NCBI RefSeq assembly: GCF_031764535.1
Contig: NZ_CP134499.1
Location: 992,001-1,056,000, forward strand
Direction of reading: 5' to 3'
From: Pseudomonas sp. SG20056
GTDB taxonomy: Bacteria; Pseudomonadota; Gammaproteobacteria; Pseudomonadales; Pseudomonadaceae
DNA length: 64,000 nucleotides
In this document: positions 36,126 through 45,708 of the stretch, one piece after another
Layout of the letters: the number at the start of each line of letters is the position of its first letter
How positions within the stretch are numbered: the first letter of the stretch is position 1
The notes under the pieces: generated by a model
What the model saw: only the letters and a program-made list of their open reading frames with translations
Told to the model about the DNA's origin: nothing
The model's database searches: none
Translations under genes and position numbers: made by a program

Positions 36126-37577
36126 TTATACCAGCGCTTCACCGACATGCAGAAGCTTCATGGTGTTGGTGCCGCCGATGGTGTGGTAGCTGTCGCCCTT
36201 GGTCAGGATCACCCAATCACCGGCCTGCACCACGCCGCGCTTGAGCAACTCGTCCACCGCGGCCTGGCTGACTTCCGCCGGTTGCAAGGCGGCTGCGTCG
36301 AAAGGCACGGTGTAAACGCCGCGGAACATGGCCGCGCGGGCCTGGGTTTCGCGGTGCGGAGAGAAGGCGAAGATCGGCACCGAAGAACGGATGCGCGACA
36401 TGATCAGCGGCGTGTAGCCACTTTCGGTGAGGGCGATGATCGCTTTCACGCCGGGGAAGTGGTTGGCCGTGTACATGGCCGCCAGGGCGATGCTTTCGTC
36501 GCAGCGCTCGAACTCGGTGCCCATGCGGTGGCTGGATTTTTTGCTGGTTGGGTGCTTTTCCGCGCCCAGGCAAATGCGCGCCATGGCCTGCACGGCTTCC
36601 AGCGGGTAGGCACCGGCGGCACTTTCCGCCGAGAGCATCACCGCGTCGGTGTAGTCGAGCACGGCGTTGGCCACGTCGGAGACTTCCGCGCGGGTCGGCA
36701 TCGGATTCTGGATCATCGATTCCATCATCTGCGTGGCCGTGATCACCGCCTTGTTGTGGCGGCGGGCGTGCAGAATGATTTTCTTCTGGATGCCGCACAG
36801 CTCGGCGTCGCCGATCTCCACCCCCAGGTCACCACGGGCCACCATCACCGCATCACTGGCGCGGATCAGGCCGTCGAGGGTTTCGTCGTCGGCCACCGCT
36901 TCGGCGCGTTCGATCTTGGCCACCAGCCAGGCGGTGCCGCCGGCTTCGTCGCGCAGCTTGCGCGCGTAATGCATGTCGTCGGCATCGCGCGGGAAGGACA
37001 CGGCCAGGTAGTCCAGCTCCATCTCGGCAGCCAGTTTAATATCGGCCTTGTCTTTCTCGGTCAGCGCCGGCGCAGTCAGGCCGCCGCCACGGCGGTTGAT
37101 GCCTTTGTGGTCGGACAGCGGGCCGCCGATGATCACTTCGCAGTGCAGGGCATCTGCGGTGGCTTCCATCACGCGCATGACCACACGGCCGTCGTCTAGC
37201 AGCAGCTCGTCACCGACGCCGCAATCCTTGACCAGGTCCGGGTAGTCGATGCCGACGATGTCTTGTGTCCCGGCGGTGAGCGGGTGGCTGGTGGAGAAGG
37301 TGAAGCGGTCGCCGAGTTTGAGTTCGATGCGCTTGTTGGCGAATTTGGCGATACGGATCTTCGGGCCTTGCAGATCACCCAGTAGCGCTACGTGGCGGCC
37401 GTGTTTGGCCGCCAATTCACGCACCAGCTTGGCGCGGGCTTTGTGCTCATCGGGCGAACCGTGGGAGAAGTTCAGGCGGGCGACATCCAGGCCGGCGATG
37501 ATCAGTTGTTCAAGCACCTCTGGACTGTTGCTAGCGGGGCCGAGGGTGGCGACGATTTTGGTGCGGCGAAAGGTCAT
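36126..37577 (-). CDS. pykA: Pyruvate kinase
   Basis: A 483-residue glycolytic enzyme making pyruvate and ATP from phosphoenolpyruvate and ADP. It begins MTFRRTKIVATLGPAS and carries the active-site block VMVARGDLGVEIG and KAVITATQMMESMI; the Lys-bearing region follows. The C-terminal allosteric domain ends with VLTKGDSYHTIGGTNTMKLLHVG. Family length is typical. It is the PykA type by neighbours (fumarase/SadC-like group), as I recall from P. aeruginosa. Confidence 0.95.
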   Translation of the reverse strand: MTFRRTKIVATLGPASNSPEVLEQLIIAGLDVARLNFSHGSPDEHKARAKLVRELAAKHGRHVALLGDLQGPKIRIAKFANKRIELKLGDRFTFSTSHPLTAGTQDIVGIDYPDLVKDCGVGDELLLDDGRVVMRVMEATADALHCEVIIGGPLSDHKGINRRGGGLTAPALTEKDKADIKLAAEMELDYLAVSFPRDADDMHYARKLRDEAGGTAWLVAKIERAEAVADDETLDGLIRASDAVMVARGDLGVEIGDAELCGIQKKIILHARRHNKAVITATQMMESMIQNPMPTRAEVSDVANAVLDYTDAVMLSAESAAGAYPLEAVQAMARICLGAEKHPTSKKSSHRMGTEFERCDESIALAAMYTANHFPGVKAIIALTESGYTPLIMSRIRSSVPIFAFSPHRETQARAAMFRGVYTVPFDAAALQPAEVSQAAVDELLKRGVVQAGDWVILTKGDSYHTIGGTNTMKLLHVGEALV

Positions 37578-37665
37578 GCACAGACTCCTGAGTGGCAGCT
37601 GCGCATGAGGCTACTATGCCGCAACCCTGTAGTCATTGTTCCTCTGTACTACCTTGGCCCACCTG

Positions 37666-38463
37666 CTAGCGATTAAGTGCCTGGTCCAGATGGCGGGCGG
37701 CCTTGGTGTTCAGGTCGCTATCGGGGAATTGCACCAGTAGACGGCGCAGGTAGGTGATGGCCTTGTCGCGGCTGGCCTGCGGGTTGTCTGGTGCCAGGTA
37801 CATCAGGCCGAGTTGGTACAGGGCTTTTTCCTTGATGTCGGCGGGGATGCCGGGGTCGCTCAAGGCCAGCAGGTACAGCTCTTCGGCTTCACTGACGCGG
37901 TTTTTCAGTACGGCGCGGCGCGACAGCAGGGTCATGTCGGTATCGAGGCTGGGCTTGTACAGGTCAAGTTGCTGGTTGGGTTTCCAGTGTGCCAGCAGTT
38001 CGCGCGAGGTCTTGTGCACAGGTTCGTCTGCGCGCTCGCGGATCATCACAATCCGCGCCTCGGCCCGTTCGGCAGCCCGGCTGGATGGGAACTGGTTAAG
38101 CACCTGATAGAAATAGTTGAGCGCTTTATTGTCGTCGCGCTGGTCGTTGAAACGGTTCATATAGAGCAGGCCGATCTGGTACAGCGAGATGGCCCGCACC
38201 TCATCGCTGAGCTTCTCGTCACGGTAACCGGTGAGGTACAGCTGCTCGGCTTGTTCGCTTTTGGCGTCGCGGATGGCCTGGGCGCTGTAGGTCAGCAGGT
38301 CGCCTTCATCCTCAATGGCTGCGAGCATGCGGTTGTTCTTCAGGGTTTTGTATTCGACCACTTCGTTGGTGGTGATCTGCGCAATAAACAGCGGTGTGGT
38401 GGGCGAGCAGGCGCTCAACAGAGCGGTACACAGCAGCACTAACAGGCGAGGTGACGACGACAT
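37666..38463 (-). CDS. TPR lipoprotein
   Basis: A 265-residue probable lipoprotein. Lipobox LSAC (signal MSSSPRLLVLLCTALLSAC) is followed by Sel1/TPR-like helical repeats (YQIGLLYMNRFNDQ, LYQLGLMYLAPDN). The ATG at 38463 places the signal correctly; an in-frame start at 38481 is less likely. Outer-membrane anchoring is inferred; function unknown. Confidence 0.82.
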   Translation of the reverse strand: MSSSPRLLVLLCTALLSACSPTTPLFIAQITTNEVVEYKTLKNNRMLAAIEDEGDLLTYSAQAIRDAKSEQAEQLYLTGYRDEKLSDEVRAISLYQIGLLYMNRFNDQRDDNKALNYFYQVLNQFPSSRAAERAEARIVMIRERADEPVHKTSRELLAHWKPNQQLDLYKPSLDTDMTLLSRRAVLKNRVSEAEELYLLALSDPGIPADIKEKALYQLGLMYLAPDNPQASRDKAITYLRRLLVQFPDSDLNTKAARHLDQALNR

Positions 38464-38612
38464 GACAGCTCCTGGGCGCAATGGCCGTTGCGCGCTAGTC
38501 TAGTCAGGCGAGCGGGCGGTGGCCAAGTGGCTGGCGGCATTACCCATCAGAGGATATGTTGCTGCAGAATTTTCCTGGGCAGTCGATACACTGCTCATCG
38601 GAGGAGAGGCTT

Positions 38613-38987
38613 ATGCGCTTAGTGTTTATTGTTCTGCTGGTGCTGGGTGTAGCGGGGTGCAACCGTTACTCGTTTGATCACCACCTCAATAGTGCCTATG
38701 AGGCCTATGACCGTGGCGAGTGCGAAGCAGCGATCCTGTCGCTGTCCAAGGCCGAGCGCAACAGCCGTTCGCGGCGTTACATGCAGCCGGAAATCTCCCT
38801 GCTGCGCGGCCAGTGCCTGGAACGTCAGGCGCTGTTCGTTGATGCGATGCAGACCTATCAGTTCATCGTCACCAACTACCCGGCCAGCGAGTACGCCTAT
38901 CGCGCCCGTGCACGCATGGATACTCTGCGCGAGCTGGGGCATGAAGGCGCTGGTGCGGCGGTCAAGGTCACCCCGGTCAAGCCCTGA
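38613..38987 (+). CDS. Small TPR-like lipoprotein
   Basis: A 124-residue lipoprotein with lipobox VAGC (MRLVFIVLLVLGVAGC) and a short helical repeat region (AYEAYDRGECEAAILSLSKA, then a second pair). GGAGGAG lies just upstream. It is divergent from another TPR lipoprotein gene. The partner is unknown. Confidence 0.82.
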   Translation: MRLVFIVLLVLGVAGCNRYSFDHHLNSAYEAYDRGECEAAILSLSKAERNSRSRRYMQPEISLLRGQCLERQALFVDAMQTYQFIVTNYPASEYAYRARARMDTLRELGHEGAGAAVKVTPVKP

Positions 38988-39055
38988 CCGTTGGTCGTCA
39001 CAGGACAAAGAAGGGTCTACACGGCAGTAAGCTGAGTTTTTACGGGAGGGAATCC

Positions 39056-39478
39056 ATGCGCGTCTTGTTGTGCCTGTTGCTATTGCCGGGGTTGGCGGCG
39101 GCGGAAATCTATCGCTGGACCGACGCCAATGGCCAGGTGCACTTCGGTCAGCGTCCAGCGGCGGCTGGAGCCGAAAAGGTCGAAGTCAAACCGCAGGTGG
39201 TCGAACGCGATCAGCTGACCCGTGAGCGCGAAGAGCGTACTAATCGTTTTTACGATGCACGCCGCGACGAGCAGGCGCAGGTTTCGGCTGTGGCTGCGGA
39301 AAAACAGGCCAAACGCGCCGAGGAATGTCACGAGCTGCGCAAAAAACTGGCCTCGATCCCTGAGGGGCGAAGCTATTACCGCACCGAGGCGGATGGTCAG
39401 CGCAGCTATTACAGCGATGAGCAGGTTGATACCGCCCGTCAGCAACTCCAGAGTCGGGTGTCTGAACGCTGTTCCTGA
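39056..39478 (+). CDS. DUF4124 domain exported protein
   Basis: A 140-residue protein with a signal peptide (MRVLLCLLLLPGLAAA) followed at once by the DUF4124 core EIYRWTDANGQVHFGQRP. The rest is charged and helical with a terminal Cys. Probably periplasmic; function of the domain is unknown. A GGGAGG site precedes the ATG. Confidence 0.88.
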   Translation: MRVLLCLLLLPGLAAAEIYRWTDANGQVHFGQRPAAAGAEKVEVKPQVVERDQLTREREERTNRFYDARRDEQAQVSAVAAEKQAKRAEECHELRKKLASIPEGRSYYRTEADGQRSYYSDEQVDTARQQLQSRVSERCS

Positions 39479-39538
39479 AACTGGTTTAAGCGCAGTAGTG
39501 GGGCCATACTCAATGGCCATCAATAGCGATTTGCCACT

Positions 39539-39901
39539 ATGCAAAAGCATATTCAGCGCAGCATCGAACGCCATCAACTGCCCTACTACCTGAAGGTATT
39601 CAATCGCATCACCGACAAGCCCATGGGCTATATCGGTAATGTCTCATTGGACGGGTTGATGTTAATCAGTCAGCTACCCCTGTTAGTGGGCGCGCGTTTT
39701 GATATGCGTCTGAAAATTCCTGGGCACGATGCCCCGCACTACATCGACTTTTCGGCCACCTGCCAATGGTCCCGAGAGGATGTAACGCCCGGCAGTTATG
39801 ACTCGGGTTTCGCCCTAGTCGCGCCCCCAGGTGATTACGTCGAGATGGTTGATGCCTTGCGGCATTACTTCAGTTTCCGGCCGATGCCCGCATCCGCTTA
39901 A
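39539..39901 (+). CDS. PilZ domain protein
   Basis: A 120-residue single-domain protein. The PilZ NxSxxG motif is seen as NVSLDG (about 40-45), with an Arg-containing N-terminal part (RSIERHQLPYYL) at the usual RxxxR position; the second Arg is not clear, so c-di-GMP affinity is uncertain. It could read the output of the two cyclases in this window, though no link is shown. Confidence 0.85.
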   Translation: MQKHIQRSIERHQLPYYLKVFNRITDKPMGYIGNVSLDGLMLISQLPLLVGARFDMRLKIPGHDAPHYIDFSATCQWSREDVTPGSYDSGFALVAPPGDYVEMVDALRHYFSFRPMPASA

Positions 39902-39945
39902 ATACGCGATTAGCCTGAAACGGCCTTCAGCGAATGAAAGGCAAT

Positions 39946-39973
39946 AAAAAACCGCCCCGAGAGGCGGTTTTTT
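39946..39973. terminator. Bidirectional terminator between PilZ gene and mqo
   Basis: AAAAAACCGCC and GGCGGTTTTTT pair around CCGAGA. It lies 13 bp after the mqo stop and serves the convergent PilZ gene as well. Confidence 0.9.
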
Positions 39974-39986
39974 ATTGCAGTACGGT

Positions 39987-41489
39987 TTAGGCGCTGACGG
40001 CTTGTTCCAACTGCAGCAACGCGTCGGAGCGCGATTGCACTTCGCGGTAGCGCTCGGCATCGCTGGCGAGCACTGCGCCCATGGCTGGGAAGATCTCGTT
40101 CAGCTTGCTGCGCCACTGCTCTGATTTGACCTGCGTGCCGAAGCAGCGCTGGATCAGATCAAGCATGATCGACACGGTGACCGAGGCACCTGGCGATGCG
40201 CCGAGCAGGGCAGCGATGGAGCCGTCCTGGGCAGCCACCAGTTCGGTACCGAACTGCAGGATGCCGCCGTTCTTCGCGTCCTTCTTGATGATCTGCACGC
40301 GTTGGCCAGCCATCTCCAGGCGCCAGTCTTCGGCTTTGGCCTCTGGATAGAAGCCGCGCAGGGTTTCCAGGCGCTGTTCTTCGGACTGCAGCACTTCCTT
40401 GACCAGATAGCGGGTCAGGTCGAAGTTGTCGCGCGCAACTGCCAGCATTGGACCGATGTTGTTCGGGCGTACCGACAGTGGCAGGTCGAGGAAGGAGCCG
40501 TGACGCAGGAACTTGGTCGAGAAGCCGGCGTAAGGACCGAACAGCAGCGAGGTTTTGCCATCCACTACGCGGGTGTCCAAGTGCGGTACCGACATTGGCG
40601 GCGAGCCGACTGCGGCCTGGCTGTAGACCTTGGCCTGGTGCTGTTTGACCACTTCCGGGTTGTCGCAACGCAGCCACTGGCCGCTGACCGGGAAGCCGCC
40701 AAAGCCCTTGCCTTCCGGAATGCCGGACATCTGCAGCAGCGGCAGTGCCGCGCCACCGGCGCCGAGGAAGACGAACTTGGCCTGAATCTCACGGCTGCTG
40801 CCGTTTTGCTGATCTTTGACGCTGACACGCCAGCCATCGGCATTGCGTTTGAGGCCGACAACCTTCTGGCTGCAGGTGACTTTGGCGTCTGCCTGCTGGC
40901 CGAGGTGGTCGAGCAGGTGCTTGGTCAGGGTGCCGAAGTTGACGTCAGTACCGGCCATTACGCGAGTGGCGGCAATCGGCTCGTTCGGGTCGCGACCCGG
41001 CAGCATCAGCGGCATCCACTCGGCCATGGTGGCACGGTCTTCGGTGTATTCCATCTCGGCGAAGGCGTGATGCGCGGTGAGTGCGTCAAAACGCTTCTTC
41101 AGGTAGTCGATACCTTTCTGGCCGCGAACGAAGCTCAGGTGCGGAACCGGGTTGATAAACGACTTGGGCGAGCCGAAGCGACCTTTCTCGACCAGGTAGG
41201 CCCAGAACTGCTTGGATTCTTCGAACTGGGTGTTGATGGTCACCGACTTCTTGATGTCGATCGAGCCGTCCGCCGATTCTGGCGTGTAGTTCAGCTCGCA
41301 CAGGCCTGCGTGGCCGGTGCCCGCATTGTTCCAAGGGTTGGAGCTTTCAATCGCTCCTGACTCCATCATCTCGAGCACTTCCAGCTTGATCGCCGGGTCG
41401 AGCTCTTTGAGCAGTACGGCCAGGGTCGCACTCATGATGCCGGCACCAACCAGCACCACATCCATTGTTTCGTAATCGTTTTGCGCCAT
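39987..41489 (-). CDS. mqo: Malate:quinone oxidoreductase
   Basis: A 500-residue membrane-associated FAD enzyme oxidising malate to oxaloacetate with electrons to quinone. The N-terminal dinucleotide site [20 protein letters not shown] and the family block [23 protein letters not shown] are present, as is [15 protein letters not shown] and [12 protein letters not shown]. The ATG at 41489 ([10 protein letters not shown]) has a GGAGAAG site; an upstream start at 41513 is less likely. With fumarase and pyruvate kinase in the window it belongs to the TCA node. Confidence 0.96.
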   Translation of the reverse strand: MAQNDYETMDVVLVGAGIMSATLAVLLKELDPAIKLEVLEMMESGAIESSNPWNNAGTGHAGLCELNYTPESADGSIDIKKSVTINTQFEESKQFWAYLVEKGRFGSPKSFINPVPHLSFVRGQKGIDYLKKRFDALTAHHAFAEMEYTEDRATMAEWMPLMLPGRDPNEPIAATRVMAGTDVNFGTLTKHLLDHLGQQADAKVTCSQKVVGLKRNADGWRVSVKDQQNGSSREIQAKFVFLGAGGAALPLLQMSGIPEGKGFGGFPVSGQWLRCDNPEVVKQHQAKVYSQAAVGSPPMSVPHLDTRVVDGKTSLLFGPYAGFSTKFLRHGSFLDLPLSVRPNNIGPMLAVARDNFDLTRYLVKEVLQSEEQRLETLRGFYPEAKAEDWRLEMAGQRVQIIKKDAKNGGILQFGTELVAAQDGSIAALLGASPGASVTVSIMLDLIQRCFGTQVKSEQWRSKLNEIFPAMGAVLASDAERYREVQSRSDALLQLEQAVSA

Positions 41490-41513
41490 TACCACTTCTC
41501 CGCAAACCAGCAC

Positions 41514-41945
41514 TCAATAGACGTTAGTCAGCTTATGTATGCACACAGCCAATCAGCAGTCGGCGAGACGCTCAGGGTTGAAGGAAGCAGGCTTCTGGGG
41601 GCAGATGCCAACCGCGAGATCGTTCATTTTCGCCACACTCTTGTGAAGTTTTCCAAACCGTTTTTTCACGCTCTTTTGGAGTCGTGAACCTCAAAACACG
41701 TCTGCCTGGGCCGACTTTTCCTCGACGTAAAGCGACCATTGCAGCAACTGCATGGCGTTTCACAGTGGGAAAAAGCGGCAGCCGGAAGGCAGCGCGAAGT
41801 GGGCGACTCTCTGGGGCGCGGCCGATGAATGGTGCATCAGCGTGACGGCAGGGCCCGAACAGGAGGCGTCCTTATAATCGGGGCGCGATTATAAGGGCAA
41901 AGCAGGAAAATTGATCGCCTGGCGTGACTTTTCTTCTTCCGCCGG
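41514..41945. other. 432-bp gap upstream of mqo
   Basis: No gene is supported. It contains the mqo promoter region and a perfect 11-bp inverted repeat with a 5-nt loop at 41870-41896. Confidence 0.5.
41870..41896. repeat. Perfect inverted repeat containing TATAAT on both strands
   Basis: CCTTATAATCG and CGATTATAAGG flank GGGCG. Each arm holds a TATAAT -10-like hexamer (on opposite strands), so it could be overlapping divergent promoters or an operator. Confidence 0.7.
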
Positions 41946-42179
41946 TCAGGCCGCCAGCGTTTGGTGCGGGCGCAGGCATGGCGTGACCTGCACGGTTCTG
42001 ACGCCAGCTGGCAGCGGGCGATTGAGCCAGCTCAGGCAGCTGTGTTGCACCTCAATCCAGCCGGAGCCTTGTGGCGCCTGGGCTGACTGGCGCAGGGCGC
42101 GGCAGGTGCCTTGCGCATCGACCAGGGCAAATGAGCGCATCGGGCGGCGTGGGGCGAGCAGGTTGCGCAGTGAGAACAT
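41946..42179 (-). CDS. Small hypothetical protein
   Basis: A 77-residue basic protein (MFSLRNLLAPRRPMRSFALV) with no signal peptide or clear domain. The codon pattern looks coding and similar short proteins seem familiar from other Pseudomonas, but I cannot name the family. The ribosome site is weak. The 229 bp between its start and yajG-like gene show only a promoter-like TATACT at about 42365. Confidence 0.55.
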   Translation of the reverse strand: MFSLRNLLAPRRPMRSFALVDAQGTCRALRQSAQAPQGSGWIEVQHSCLSWLNRPLPAGVRTVQVTPCLRPHQTLAA

Positions 42180-42408
42180 GGCGGATCACTCACGAACAGA
42201 GAAGACTAAAGTCTTATGCCTGACGCGCATGACAAGGGCGTTACGGGAACCAGTGGCCGCGATAAACGTCTTAGGGGCTGTTGCCGTTTCATCGCGAGCC
42301 GCGTTGCCGCAGGAAATGGCAGCAGACCCTTTAAGCAGCGCTGTCAGGCATTTACCGCGCTGGTTATACTGCGCGCCACTTCTACCCCTTATTTATGGAG
42401 AGTTGAGC

Positions 42409-42993
42409 ATGCTGCATCGTCTGCTGTTTGGTCTGGTGGCTGTTGCCAGCCTTACTCTGGTGGGTTGTGCCCACAGCCCGCAACAACTCAGCCCACAACC
42501 CAAACTCAATAGCCCACTGACCGCCGTTGGCCAGGGCCAGCCGGTGGTGGTACGGGTGGCCGATGGTCGTCCCTCGCCTGTACTGGGTACCCGTGGTGGC
42601 CTTTACCCGGAAACCAGTGCCATCAGCGTGACCGGCCAGGACATCCTGCCCAAGCTGCAGGCCCAGGCTGAAGCGGCTGTACGTCTGCTCGGCTTTACCC
42701 CAAGCGCCAACGCCTACAACGCGCCACAGCTAACCCTGACCCTGGCCGAACTGAAGTATCAGTCGCCGAAAGAAGGCCTGTACGTGACTGAAGCTGACAT
42801 GACCGCGACTTTCCGCGTGGATGTGCAGAACAGCAGCCGGCGCTACAGCGGCCGTTACGGCGCGTCGCTGAACCAGCGCTTCGGTATGGCGCCGAATCAG
42901 GCGACCAATACCAAGCTGATCAGCGATGTGTTGAGCGATGCCCTGACTCGCGCCTTCAAGGATCCGACCATCGGCCAGATGCTCGCGCAATAA
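42409..42993 (+). CDS. YajG-like lipoprotein
   Basis: A 194-residue lipoprotein with lipobox VGC (signal up to MLHRLLFGLVAVASLTLVGC). The mature part, with VVVRVADGRPSPVLGTRGG and a C-terminal ISDVLSDALTRAFKDP, matches the YajG family of outer-membrane-associated lipoproteins of unknown function. GGAG lies 6 nt before the ATG at 42409; an open frame extends further upstream but is not protein-like. Confidence 0.88.
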   Translation: MLHRLLFGLVAVASLTLVGCAHSPQQLSPQPKLNSPLTAVGQGQPVVVRVADGRPSPVLGTRGGLYPETSAISVTGQDILPKLQAQAEAAVRLLGFTPSANAYNAPQLTLTLAELKYQSPKEGLYVTEADMTATFRVDVQNSSRRYSGRYGASLNQRFGMAPNQATNTKLISDVLSDALTRAFKDPTIGQMLAQ

Positions 42994-43010
42994 CTCTTGC
43001 TGCGGTAATG

Positions 43011-43039
43011 AAAAAGCCCGGACTCTTCCGGGCTTTTTT
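43011..43039. terminator. Terminator after yajG-like gene
   Basis: AAAAAGCCCGGA and TCCGGGCTTTTTT pair across CTCT with a T-run; also usable by the convergent small gene. Confidence 0.9.
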
Positions 43040-43077
43040 ACGTCTGTATCTTGCGGCCTGCGGCGATGTCCCTGGCT

Positions 43078-43284
43078 TTAGGCGGCCTCGCTGTAAAACT
43101 CCGGCATGCTCATGCCGGTCAGCGCATCGACATCTGGCAGGGCGTAATGCTCATGGCCGCCCATGGCGCAGTAGACCAGCCAGTGGTCGTCCTGCACATT
43201 GAAAGACAGTCCGTCGATGACGGCTTCCACGTCATCCAGTGAATCGATCAGGTAGTCACGGTCTTGCGGTTGCGCGTGCAGCAT
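43078..43284 (-). CDS. Small conserved hypothetical protein
   Basis: A 68-residue acidic protein (MLHAQPQDRDYLIDSLDDVE) without signal peptide. GGAGG lies 8 nt before the ATG at 43284, which decides the start over a nearby ATG at 43299. Two Cys/His-containing positions (YCAMGGHEHY) are present but form no known motif. Function unknown. Confidence 0.65.
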   Translation of the reverse strand: MLHAQPQDRDYLIDSLDDVEAVIDGLSFNVQDDHWLVYCAMGGHEHYALPDVDALTGMSMPEFYSEAA

Positions 43285-43557
43285 GGTGCGTTCCTCCATG
43301 GATGTTTAAGACCTGTCACCGTGCTTGAAGCCTTTTGGGCTAGGGCGTTGGGACGAGTGTTAGACCATAGCTCAGGCAGATGACAGTGTTTAGACCGCTT
43401 GGTCATAGCGACTGCGATTCGTCGGAATCGAACCGCGAGTGCGGCAACCTTCGGTAGACTCCGCGGCCGTATTTGGACTGCCCGATGCTGCATCGGGTGT
43501 GTTGCTAATCAGGCGTGACGTTGACCGCATGCCTTATAGACGTAGTCGAGGTTGAGC

Positions 43558-43845
43558 ATGTCGTTGCAAGCGCTCTGGTTGCTGATTGAAGGTCAGCCTG
43601 GGCAGTGGCTGAATGGGCTGGCGCTGTTTTTCGCCCTGGCGGGTGCCTGGTTACTCCTGGCTACCCGTTTGCGCGAACAGCGTGCGCAGGCCCGCTTGCT
43701 GGCGGGCAATCAGTTGAATGAACTGGCGGATGAGGCTTTTGCCTGCGATGAGCCGACACTGCGCCTGAACCAGTTTTTCTACCGCTTTGGTTATGCCTGC
43801 CTGGCGTCGTCACTGCTGCTGTCCTGGCTTAGCACACAGCTGTAA
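43558..43845 (+). CDS. Small membrane protein
   Basis: A 95-residue protein with two hydrophobic segments (about 17-37, LALFFALAGAWLLLATRL, and 73-92, GYACLASSLLLSWLS). GAGG precedes the ATG at 43558. No family recognised; probably an inner-membrane protein. Confidence 0.7.
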   Translation: MSLQALWLLIEGQPGQWLNGLALFFALAGAWLLLATRLREQRAQARLLAGNQLNELADEAFACDEPTLRLNQFFYRFGYACLASSLLLSWLSTQL

Positions 43846-43863
43846 CCTGGTTTCTCAGGCAAT

Positions 43864-43893
43864 AAAAACGGCAGCCATTGGCTGCCGTTTTTT
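43864..43893. terminator. Terminator between small membrane protein and acyltransferase
   Basis: AAAAACGGCAGCC and GGCTGCCGTTTTTT form a stem with an ATT loop; bidirectional for the convergent genes. Confidence 0.92.
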
Positions 43894-43908
43894 CTGGCTG
43901 CGATTTGC

Positions 43909-45075
43909 CTACAGCGGCAGGCCAGCCTTGATCCGATACTGGTTACGCACCGGATTGGCGTATTGCAGGATCAGGTAGGGCTGCTGCTCGCTCGGGCAGT
44001 TGGCCAGGCGCCGCTGCCATTCGTTCTTGGCGGCGCTGAGCTCAGCGGCTGGGAATAACTCGGCAGCGTTGGGCACGGCTAGCTCCGGGTCGCGGTCAGC
44101 CCACATGGCATAGGCCAGGTAATGCACGGGAAACAGCCGGTAGCCGCTGAGAATCTGCCGGTCCATTTCCGCAGCCAGCAGTTTGCTGTCTTCCAGGCCC
44201 TGGCTGACTGGCGCTCCGAAGTGCACATGCACGCGGCCTTTATAGCCGGTGATACCGAGGGCGATGCTCTGATCATCCTCGCCTGCCACCTTGGTGTAGC
44301 TGCCAGTGTTGGCGCGGATAAACAACTCGCGGGCCTTGGCCTGGTCGCAGGGGTCGTACTCGTAGCTGATCGACACCGGGGTCAGGCGCAGGGCATTGAT
44401 CACCTCGGCGAATGGCTCACCCTTGCGGCTCATATGGAACATCTTGAGGATCGCCGAATCGGTGCGGTCATCACCATCCTTGGCGCGGCCTTCGGCCTGG
44501 GCGATCCAGATTGATTCGCCGTCGTTGCGGATCGAGTGATTGATATAGGCCGACAGCAGCTGATAGGCCGCCAGCTTCTCGCGCCGTCCGCTGATCGAAC
44601 GGTGCACGATAAAACTCTTGTTTAGGCGCATCAGGTCGCTGACAAAGGGCTTCTGCAGCAGGTTGTCGCCGATGGCAATACGCGGCGTTGGCAGGCCGGC
44701 GTGGTACACCGCGTAGTTGACGAACGCCGGGTCCATGACGATATCGCGGTGGTTGGCCAGGAACAGATAGGCGTTGCCGGCTTGCAAGTGTTCGATGCCG
44801 GAATAGCTCACGCCATCGGTGGCCTGCTCAATGGTGCGGTCGACATAACTCTCGATGCGCGTCTGCAATTGTGCCACCGAGCTCACGTCACGAAACTCAA
44901 GACGCAGGCGATAGGCTATAAGTGGTTTAAGCAACCAGCCTAAAGGTGCCGCAAGGCGCGGGAAGCGGAACTGGGTGAGGATGCCAAGAAACGCATCATC
45001 GGCCAGCAGGCGCGCCAGCACGGCAGGGACTTCGGCGTCGGCGTAAGGTCGGATGGCATCGAATTCGCCCATCAT
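43909..45075 (-). CDS. PlsC-like glycerol acyltransferase family protein
   Basis: A 388-residue acyltransferase-like protein. The catalytic block is [11 protein letters not shown] (near 107), in which His and Asp are separated by five residues instead of the usual four of HX4D; downstream [20 protein letters not shown] resembles the acceptor/EGTR region (here AEGR). It may esterify a lysophospholipid or another glycerol derivative. The start is either of two adjacent ATGs. Confidence 0.82.
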   Translation of the reverse strand: MMGEFDAIRPYADAEVPAVLARLLADDAFLGILTQFRFPRLAAPLGWLLKPLIAYRLRLEFRDVSSVAQLQTRIESYVDRTIEQATDGVSYSGIEHLQAGNAYLFLANHRDIVMDPAFVNYAVYHAGLPTPRIAIGDNLLQKPFVSDLMRLNKSFIVHRSISGRREKLAAYQLLSAYINHSIRNDGESIWIAQAEGRAKDGDDRTDSAILKMFHMSRKGEPFAEVINALRLTPVSISYEYDPCDQAKARELFIRANTGSYTKVAGEDDQSIALGITGYKGRVHVHFGAPVSQGLEDSKLLAAEMDRQILSGYRLFPVHYLAYAMWADRDPELAVPNAAELFPAAELSAAKNEWQRRLANCPSEQQPYLILQYANPVRNQYRIKAGLPL

Positions 45076-45202
45076 GCTCTCTTGTTGTGGTTGGCTGTGG
45101 AGATGCTCATTGCACCGGTCGTCGCGCGTGGTATGGATAGTGCGCGACTGCAGGGCCAGCTATAGACCGGCGATTATAACGCCAAGTCACAAGGAGACAG
45201 CG

Positions 45203-45385
45203 ATGCTGGAAAGCCAGGACTACCAATGCCCCTACTGTGGCGAGCAGGTAGAGGCGCTGCTCGACCTTTCTGCTGGCGATCAGCAGTACATCGAAGACTG
45301 TCCGGTGTGTTGCCGGCCCATCGTGTTTTCGCTGCAGACCGACGGTGAGGACTGGAGCCTGGACGTGCGCGGGGAGAATGACTGA
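45203..45385 (+). CDS. CPXCG-motif cysteine-rich protein
   Basis: A 60-residue protein with two Cys pairs (CPYCGEQ and CPVCCRP) likely binding one zinc. AAGGAG precedes the ATG at 45203. Its stop overlaps the next ATG (TGATG), so it is coupled with the DUF2007 gene. Function unknown. Confidence 0.88.
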   Translation: MLESQDYQCPYCGEQVEALLDLSAGDQQYIEDCPVCCRPIVFSLQTDGEDWSLDVRGEND

Positions 45386-45645
45386 TGCAGCGAATCTACG
45401 AGCCGCAGGACCTGATGGAGGGCGAGTTGCTGCTGGCTATGCTGGCCAGTGAGGGCATCGAAGCCTATCTCACTGGGCGGCATCTGGCTGGCGCTGTGGG
45501 TGAGTTACCGGCCTGCGGTTTGCTCGGGGTGATGGTTGAGGATGACCAGGCGCACAGCGCACAACAACTGATCGCCGCGTACAATGCCGCGCTGCCGCTG
45601 CCCGGCGATGAGCCGGATAGTTTCCAAGGTACGTTGCTCTGCTAA
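45385..45645 (+). CDS. DUF2007-type protein
   Basis: An 86-residue protein with the DUF2007 (putative signal-transducing) pattern: ELLLAMLASEGIEAYLTGRHL and LLGVMVEDDQAHSAQQLI. Coupled to the CPXCG gene; the pair recurs in Pseudomonas as I recall. No function assigned. Confidence 0.85.
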   Translation: MQRIYEPQDLMEGELLLAMLASEGIEAYLTGRHLAGAVGELPACGLLGVMVEDDQAHSAQQLIAAYNAALPLPGDEPDSFQGTLLC

Positions 45646-45708
45646 GAGCCTTACGGTCTGCTTTGCGTCGTCCCTGCTGTCTTTATTTCGACTGTTATCG
45701 AGTTTTCC

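Noticed and set aside
41911..42408. N-terminal extension of the yajG-like gene by about 166 codons
   Set aside because: The lipoprotein signal starts at 42409 with a good ribosome site; the upstream part is not protein-like.
43425..43480. tRNA-like T-arm (GGTTCGATTCC on the minus strand)
   Set aside because: No matching acceptor, D or anticodon stem could be folded around it, and the T stem itself is poor.
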